Shown one piece after another: positions 7,322 through 12,029 of a stretch of DNA of 12,029 bases. The stretch comes from Tannerella sp. GTDB taxonomy: Bacteria; Bacteroidota; Bacteroidia; Bacteroidales; Tannerellaceae. The DNA is taken from positions 1 to 12,029 of the forward strand of contig JAITQL010000190.1 of assembly GCA_031288935.1 (NCBI GenBank), in the 5' to 3' direction. The notes under the pieces were generated by a model. It saw only the letters and a list, made by a program, of their open reading frames with translations, was not told the origin of the DNA and did not search any database. The position numbers and the translations under genes are program-made. The first letter of the stretch is position 1; each line of letters opens with the position of its first letter.

Positions 7322-7328
7322 ACCGTGA

Positions 7329-9377
7329 ATGATGAAAAAAGTGGAATATACCTATTTCAAACGCGATGTAAGCTGGCTGTCGTTCAACTATCGCGTATTG
7401 CTGGAGGCCGAAGACAAGGCAGCTCCGGTCTATGAGCGATTGCATTTCCTTGCCATCTATGCTTCCAATATGGAAGAATTTTACGAGATACGGGTGGCGG
7501 AGCATCGGGGCGCTATCATGCGGGGGAATTTTGCGTCCGAGAGTGTGGAGGTGATCGAGGAAACGCTGGAGCGTATTACGGCGGAGGTGAACCGGCAGCA
7601 GGAATCCTTTTACCGGATATTCCTGGACGGTGTGCTGCCGGAACTGTGCCGGCAGGGGATTTACCTGTACCGGGAGGCGAAACCGAAACCGTTTCACGAG
7701 GACTTTGTGCGGCGATATTTCAATGAAGAAGTCTTCCCGTTCCTCTCGCCGGTGTTGATCGAGAAGGGCATCCGCACGTTTATTCGCGACCGCCGGCTCT
7801 ACCTGGTCGTCCGGATGCGGAAGCGAACCACCCGCGAAGCCTGCTACATGCTGATCAAGGTTCCATACGCCAAAGTCCCCCGTTTTGTCGGTTTGCCCGT
7901 GCATGAAAAGGTGCATTACTATATGTTTATCGACGACGTGATACGGATAAACCTGCCCTCCGTCTTTCCGGGATACGAAATAGACGGTTGCTACAGCATC
8001 AAGATTTCGCGCGATGCGGATATTTACCTGGAAGAGGAACGGCCGGAAAACATGCTTCAGATCATTCGCCGGAAGGTGGAAAAGCGGAAAATCGGCGCGC
8101 TGAGCCGCTTCATGTACGACAGTGCGATGCCGCCCGATTTCCTGGCGACGGTCTGCGACGCCTTCGGCATTGCAAAGGAAGACCTGGTACTGGGCGGGCG
8201 CTACATGAACCTGCAGGATTTAAACAAATTCCCCAATCCGAAAGGCAATGCGTTGCGACAGGTCGTGCCCTCGCCGATGCGCGTGCCCTACCTCGACCGG
8301 ATGCCCTCCGTCTTCCGGGCGGTGGAGCGGCGCGACGTACTGCTGCATTTCCCTTACCAGTCGTTCGACTACCTGATTGATTTCCTGACCAGGGCGGCGT
8401 TTGATCCCGACGTGGATGAAATCAAGATCACGCAGTACCGCGTAGCCGAAAATTCAGCCGTGATCGACGCCCTGATCCATGCCGCCCGGAACGGGAAAAA
8501 AGTGACGGTCTTCGTCGAACTGAAAGCCCGTTTCGACGAAGAAAACAACATGTCTGCGGCCGAACGGATGGAGCAGGCCGGAATCCGAATCATATACAGC
8601 CTTCCCGGACTGAAGGTGCACGCCAAGGTAGCGGTGGTTCTCCGCAAGACGCCGGGGCAGACCGGATTCGCTTACCTGAGCACCGGCAATTTCAACGAAA
8701 AGACGGCGAAGACGTATTCGGACACGGGACTGCTGACGTGCGACCGGGCTTTCGTCGACGATGTCGGACAGGTATTTGCCGTCCTGGAAGGCAGGCTGCA
8801 CGAACCGCAGTTTCATCACCTGCTGGTAACCCCTTTCAACATGGTGCCCGAGCTGATACGGATGATTCAACGCGAAATCGACCGCGTGAAGGAGGGCCGG
8901 AAGGGGCGGGTGATCTTGAAGATGAACGGGCTGCACGACGAGCAAATGATTGACGAACTGTATCGCGCCTCGGAAAGCGGCGTGGAGATCGACCTGATCG
9001 TGCGCGGCATTTGCTGTCTGGTGCCGAACCGGCCTTACAGTCGCCACATCCGCATCACCCGCATTGTGGACATGTTTCTTGAACATGCGCGGATCTGGTA
9101 TTTCTACAACGGCGGCCAGGAAGAAGTCTACCTTTCTTCGGCCGACTGGATGAACCGGAACCTGCGCCGGCGTATCGAAACGGCCTTTCCCGTCCTTGAG
9201 CCGGCGCTCAGGCAGGAAATGATCGACATGCTGGACATCCAGTTGCGCGACAACGTGAAGGCCTGTTTTATCGACGAACAGCTGCGCAACGTCTTCAAGT
9301 GCAACCTCGACACCGGTCAGCCGCCCCTGCGCGCACAGGAAGCCATCCATGAATATATCCGGAAACGGGAATCGTGA
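7329..9377 (+). CDS. ppk: Polyphosphate kinase 1 (682 aa)
   Basis: The enzyme reversibly moves the terminal phosphate of ATP onto inorganic polyphosphate chains. The N-terminal domain begins YFKRDVSWLSFNYRVLLEAEDK (9-30) and carries FLAIYASNMEEFYEIRVA (40-57). The two phospholipase-D-like catalytic domains contain the phosphohistidine site GLKVHAKV (427-434, H431), then YLSTGNFNEKTAKTYSDTGLLT (449-470), and the second histidine in VDMFLEHARIWYF (580-592, H586). The conserved KITQYR (366-371) and ELKARFDEENN (397-407) are present. The length is normal and the gene looks intact. Two ATG codons, 7329 and 7332, are possible starts. No exopolyphosphatase gene is next to it. Confidence 0.96.
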   Translation: MMKKVEYTYFKRDVSWLSFNYRVLLEAEDKAAPVYERLHFLAIYASNMEEFYEIRVAEHRGAIMRGNFASESVEVIEETLERITAEVNRQQESFYRIFLDGVLPELCRQGIYLYREAKPKPFHEDFVRRYFNEEVFPFLSPVLIEKGIRTFIRDRRLYLVVRMRKRTTREACYMLIKVPYAKVPRFVGLPVHEKVHYYMFIDDVIRINLPSVFPGYEIDGCYSIKISRDADIYLEEERPENMLQIIRRKVEKRKIGALSRFMYDSAMPPDFLATVCDAFGIAKEDLVLGGRYMNLQDLNKFPNPKGNALRQVVPSPMRVPYLDRMPSVFRAVERRDVLLHFPYQSFDYLIDFLTRAAFDPDVDEIKITQYRVAENSAVIDALIHAARNGKKVTVFVELKARFDEENNMSAAERMEQAGIRIIYSLPGLKVHAKVAVVLRKTPGQTGFAYLSTGNFNEKTAKTYSDTGLLTCDRAFVDDVGQVFAVLEGRLHEPQFHHLLVTPFNMVPELIRMIQREIDRVKEGRKGRVILKMNGLHDEQMIDELYRASESGVEIDLIVRGICCLVPNRPYSRHIRITRIVDMFLEHARIWYFYNGGQEEVYLSSADWMNRNLRRRIETAFPVLEPALRQEMIDMLDIQLRDNVKACFIDEQLRNVFKCNLDTGQPPLRAQEAIHEYIRKRES

Positions 9378-9406
9378 AAAGATTCAAAGATTCAAGGATT
9401 CGTTTC
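9378..9406. repeat. Second copy of the octamer-repeat element, after ppk
   Basis: These 29 bases match 5879-5907 at 28 positions: three AAAGATTC-type units, then GTTTC. The only difference is at 9396 (G for A). The copy starts directly after the ppk stop codon, as the first array does after DUF4834. Confidence 0.85.
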
Positions 9407-9490
9407 ATCCGGACGCGGGGTGGGTTTGTGCATGGAGAGGTTCAACGTTCAAACGTTTCGGAGTTCAAGCCGTTGAGTGAAGCGGTACAG

Positions 9491-9536
9491 CTGTTTTGTA
9501 CGGTAAACGGGTTTCCGTAAAACAGGCGTTGCCTGT
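9491..9536 (+). promoter_or_regulatory. Two overlapping, mutually exclusive hairpins
   Basis: Hairpin A pairs CTGTTTT (9491-9497) with AAAACAG (9519-9525) and ACGG (9500-9503) with CCGT (9515-9518), with a 2-base GT bulge. Hairpin B is ACAGGC-GTT-GCCTGT (9522-9536), perfect, followed by CAATTTT. Both need ACAG (9522-9525), so only one can form at a time. B resembles a short terminator. It may end ppk transcription; an attenuator role is speculative. The rest of 9378-9707 contains no gene I can support. Confidence 0.45.
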
Positions 9537-9654
9537 CAATTTTGCTTCTTCCGAACGGTTTTTACGCAGTTGATTTATAAACTCTTTCTGCTGTTTACAG
9601 GGAGAGGGTATTTCTGTATACACAAAAAAAAGTATTGTTTTTCAGAAAAAGCCG

Positions 9655-9662
9655 TACCTTTG
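9655..9662 (+). promoter_or_regulatory. -7 box of the serC promoter
   Basis: TACCTTTG matches TAnnTTTG, 45 bases before ATG 9708. A possible -33 element, ATTG (9634-9637), has a slightly short 17-base spacer. Confidence 0.55.
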
Positions 9663-9707
9663 TCCGTCTTTTTGAAAGAGTTTTATCAATATATAAAAAC
9701 AAAGCGA

Positions 9708-10775
9708 ATGAAGAAGCATAATTTTTATGCCGGACCCTCGATATTGAGCGAGTATACGATTAAAAATACCGCAGCTGCGGTAGAAAACTTTGCCGGCACG
9801 GGACTTTCCCTGCTGGAAGTGTCGCACAGGGGAAAGGAATTTGTTGCCGTAATGGACGAAGCGTGCACATTGGTAAAAGAATTACTGGATGTTCCCTCCA
9901 CGCACGAAGTCATTTTCCTGGGCGGCGGCGCAAGCATGCAATTTTGCATGGTGCCCTGTAATTTATTGAATAAAAAAGCGGCGTACCTCGATTCCGGTAC
10001 CTGGGCGTCGAAAGCCATTAAGGAGGCGAAATTTTTTGGAGAAGTGGAAGTCGTAGCTTCGTCGAAAGACAGGAACTATTCCTACATCCCCAAGCAGTAT
10101 ACGGTTTCGCCCGACGCGGAGTATTTTCATGTCACGACCAACAATACCATCTTCGGAACGGAACTGCACCGCATCCCGGACGTGGGCGTACCGCTGGTGT
10201 CGGACATGTCGTCGGATATCTTTTCCCGACCGGTGGATGTCTCCAAGTTCGACGTCATTTATGCCGGTGCACAGAAGAACCTGGCGCCTTCGGGCGTAGC
10301 GGTCGTCATTGTTCGCAGGGATGCACTGGGACGGGTGGAACGTCCGATCCCCTCCATGCTGAACTACCGGATTCATGCGGACAACGGCTCGATGTATAAC
10401 ACGCCGCCGGTACTGCCCGTCTTCTCCGCCTTGCAGACGCTGAAATGGTACAAGGAGCAGGGCGGCATCGCCGCGCTGCAAAAGAAAAACATCGACAAGG
10501 CGACGGTCCTGTACGATGAAATCGACCGGAGCCGGTTGTTCACGGGCACTGCCGCCGTTGAAGACCGTTCCCTGATGAACGTCTGTTTTGTGATGAAGGA
10601 AGAATACCGGGAGCTGGAAGGCGCTTTCAACGAATACGCCTCTGCACGCGGGATCGTGGGGATCAAGGGACACCGTTCGGTAGGCGGTTTCCGCGCCTCC
10701 ATCTACAATGCCATGCCCCAAAGCAGCGTCGAAGCGCTGGTCGGGGCGATGCAATCCTTCGCGCAAACCGTTTGA
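9708..10775 (+). CDS. serC: Phosphoserine aminotransferase (355 aa)
   Basis: This PLP enzyme converts 3-phosphohydroxypyruvate and glutamate to phosphoserine, the second step of serine synthesis; it also acts in pyridoxal phosphate synthesis. The protein begins NFYAGPSIL (5-13), the standard SerC start. GGGASMQF (72-79) binds cofactor phosphate, TNNTIFGTE (144-152) follows, and the PLP lysine is K190 in [12 protein letters not shown] (185-196). [15 protein letters not shown] (323-337) near the end carries the substrate-binding arginines. Length and motifs are complete. ATG 9708 is chosen over longer in-frame starts because it lies after the -7 box and gives the family N-terminus. In related Bacteroidales, as I recall, serA follows directly; here two other reading frames lie between. 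Confidence 0.96.
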   Translation: MKKHNFYAGPSILSEYTIKNTAAAVENFAGTGLSLLEVSHRGKEFVAVMDEACTLVKELLDVPSTHEVIFLGGGASMQFCMVPCNLLNKKAAYLDSGTWASKAIKEAKFFGEVEVVASSKDRNYSYIPKQYTVSPDAEYFHVTTNNTIFGTELHRIPDVGVPLVSDMSSDIFSRPVDVSKFDVIYAGAQKNLAPSGVAVVIVRRDALGRVERPIPSMLNYRIHADNGSMYNTPPVLPVFSALQTLKWYKEQGGIAALQKKNIDKATVLYDEIDRSRLFTGTAAVEDRSLMNVCFVMKEEYRELEGAFNEYASARGIVGIKGHRSVGGFRASIYNAMPQSSVEALVGAMQSFAQTV

Positions 10776-10843
10776 CAACCCTGTTTATTATTTCCTATAT
10801 ATTTTAAAAACCTCGCGATGTACAGGCAAATCGTCTTAAAGTT

Positions 10844-11239
10844 ATGTTACACAAAAGTTTTTCAAACGGATTTATGGCAGTTGCCATATTGTTTGGCAGT
10901 TTAATGTTTGCCGCTTGCGGTGGCAACAGCAACAGCCCGTCCGGAATCGTGAAGTCGGCTTATACCGAACTCCAAAAAGGCAATTACGACAAGTATTTCG
11001 ACATTGCCATTGCACTAACGGATCGGGTATCCGAAGACGAGAAAGAGTCTTACGTTAACCTTATCACAGAGGTGATGGAAGCGAATGGCGGCTTAAAAAG
11101 TTTTGAAATTCAGAACGAAGAGATTTCAGAAGACGGCTTGACAGCTACCATAGAAATTAAAATTGTTTATGGCAACGGCACTGATAGCACTCAAAAAGCC
11201 AAATTTGAGAAAAAGGACGGTGTGTGGATAGCGAAGTAA
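10844..11239 (+). CDS. Small DUF4878-like lipoprotein (131 aa)
   Basis: This is a probable exported lipoprotein. Residues 1-24 form a type II signal peptide with a hydrophobic core (MAVAILFGSLMF) and a lipobox ending AAC, so C25 would be lipidated. A Gly/Asn/Ser linker follows (26-33), then a domain starting PSGIVKSAYTELQKGNYDKYFD. This pattern is typical of DUF4878, whose fold is NTF2-like and whose role is unknown. The C-terminal part alternates strand-like stretches (LTATIEIKIVYGNG, KFEKKDGVWIAK). The coding sequence is clearly AT-richer than serC and serA on either side. It sits 68 bases after serC, inside what is normally one serine operon, which suggests insertion. Upstream, TATATTTT (10798-10805) is only a weak -7 candidate. 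Confidence 0.75.
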   Translation: MLHKSFSNGFMAVAILFGSLMFAACGGNSNSPSGIVKSAYTELQKGNYDKYFDIAIALTDRVSEDEKESYVNLITEVMEANGGLKSFEIQNEEISEDGLTATIEIKIVYGNGTDSTQKAKFEKKDGVWIAK

Positions 11240-11264
11240 AGCCGTAAAAGCACTTATGACGGCT
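11240..11264 (+). terminator. Weak hairpin after the lipoprotein gene
   Basis: AGCCGT (11240-11245) pairs with ACGGCT (11259-11264) around a 13-nt loop, starting at the last base of the lipoprotein stop codon. No T run follows, so termination would be weak at best. Confidence 0.3.
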
Positions 11265-11287
11265 AAAATAACAAATAAGCAAACAGT

Positions 11288-11467
11288 ATGGTTTTACAAC
11301 AGATCAATCTGATTTCAAACTGGAAAGAACGCTTCAGTTACTATCGTCACGATGACATTCTCATCGGCCGCGGGGCGATGGGGGAAGTCTACAAGGGATG
11401 GCGAACCGATTCGCCGGCGGAAAAAGGGGCTATCAAATTCGGAACACTGGATAAAGGATTATTATGA
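11288..11467 (+). pseudogene. Fragment of a Ser/Thr protein kinase N-lobe (59 codons)
   Basis: The 59-residue product contains ILIGRGAMGEVYKGW (24-38), a textbook kinase glycine-rich loop (GxGxxG, then V and K/G on the second strand). GAIKF (47-51) follows, which may be the beta-3 VAIK lysine strand (K50). The frame then ends; no helix C, catalytic loop or DFG region exists in the window, so it cannot be an active kinase. The stop overlaps the serA start as ATGA, so if translated it would couple to serA. It appears to be the 5' end of a lost kinase gene joined to the serA leader. The match after residue 40 is less certain and could come from former leader DNA. Confidence 0.65.
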
Positions 11468-12006
11468 AAGTATTAATAGCTACAGACAAGCCCTTTGCCG
11501 CCCCGGCGGTACAAGGCATCCGGGACACGGTCGAAGCGGCCGGTCTGGAATTGAAACTCCTGGAAAAGTATACGGAAAAGGCGCAGTTGCTGGAAGCCGT
11601 TGGCGAGGCGGAGGCCCTGATCGTCCGCAGCGATACGGTTGACGGGGAAGTGCTGGCTGCCGCCAAGCGGCTGAAAATCGTGGTACGCGCCGGCGCCGGC
11701 TACGACAACGTGGATCTGGAAGCCGCCACGGCCCGGAACGTCTGCGTGATGAACACGCCCGGACAAAATGCCAATGCGGTAGCCGAACTGGCGCTCGGAC
11801 TGATGGTCTACGGCGTGCGAAACTTCTTCAGCGGCACGTCGGGGACGGAACTCAAAGGCAAAAAACTGGGGATTCATGCCTATGGCAACGTAGGCCGCCA
11901 CGTGGCGCGCATCGCCGGGGGATTTGGCATGGACGTACATGCGTTCGATGCCTTCTGTCCGGCGGAGGCAATCGGGAAAGACGTCGCGAAACTTTTGGGG
12001 GAATAG
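11464..12006 (+). pseudogene. serA: Truncated D-3-phosphoglycerate dehydrogenase (180 of roughly 305 aa)
   Basis: Intact SerA oxidises 3-phosphoglycerate to 3-phosphohydroxypyruvate, the substrate of SerC. The visible part begins MKVLIATDKPFA and contains VVRAGAGYDNVDL (73-85), NTPGQNANAVAE (97-108) and the start of the NAD-binding fold, KLGIHAYGNVGRHVARI (134-150). Homology runs to about residue 173 (FDAFCPAEAIGKD). The frame then gives VAKLLGE and a TAG stop. The rest of the NAD domain, the catalytic Arg/Glu/His residues and the closing substrate-domain segment are missing, so the product should be inactive. The remaining 23 bases show no continuation in any frame. An insertion, deletion or assembly junction just after 11983 is likely. 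The short Bacteroidales SerA, about 305 residues, is the reference from memory. Confidence 0.8.
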
Positions 12007-12029
12007 TGGGAGGCACACGATGATTTCCG

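Noticed and set aside
8454..9350. Minus-strand open frame of 298 codons opposite ppk
   Set aside because: It lies wholly inside an intact polyphosphate kinase, shows no recognisable motifs, and is explained by the GC-rich codon pattern.
11352..11642. Plus-strand 96-codon frame overlapping the kinase fragment and serA
   Set aside because: It overlaps two frames with clear homology and shows no motif itself.

Overview
The window looks like chromosomal DNA from a member of the Bacteroidota, most likely order Bacteroidales. Three things point there. The proteins are of Bacteroidales type: an AddA-like helicase-nuclease beginning MLTIY, a short phosphatidylserine decarboxylase, a DUF4834 protein, and SerC/SerA with the NNTIFGTE and GAGYDNVDL signatures. 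The promoters have the Bacteroidota -7 form TAnnTTTG; the exact box TACTTTTG occurs before four genes. Shine-Dalgarno sequences are largely absent.

Layout, left to right. (1) 1-745: an AT-richer accessory gene for a small stand-alone kinase of the polyvalent-protein type, with its own promoter and a strong terminator. (2) 815-5848, plus strand: an AddA-type helicase-nuclease, then psd, pssA and a DUF4834 membrane protein. psd and pssA overlap by 4 bases and make phosphatidylethanolamine in two consecutive steps. (3) 5849-6013: a gap between convergent genes filled with ATTCAAAG octamer repeats and their inverted copy. (4) 6014-7273, minus strand: a uracil/hypoxanthine-type DNA glycosylase and a YfcE-like metallophosphoesterase. 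(5) 7329-9377, plus strand: polyphosphate kinase, divergent from the phosphoesterase. (6) 9378-9707: a non-coding gap with one more copy of the octamer repeat, two mutually exclusive hairpins and the serC promoter. (7) 9708-12006: the serine biosynthesis genes serC and serA. They are separated by an AT-rich lipoprotein gene and a 59-codon protein-kinase fragment, and serA stops after 180 codons.

Most of the window is housekeeping: DNA repair, phospholipid synthesis, polyphosphate and serine synthesis. The unusual parts are at the ends and in the gaps. These are the polyvalent kinase at the left, the disturbed serC-serA locus at the right (broken kinase start overlapping a truncated serA), and the repeat and hairpin structures in the gaps. 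I see no convincing complete new multi-gene system. The serC-serA region reads best as a scar of insertion and deletion.
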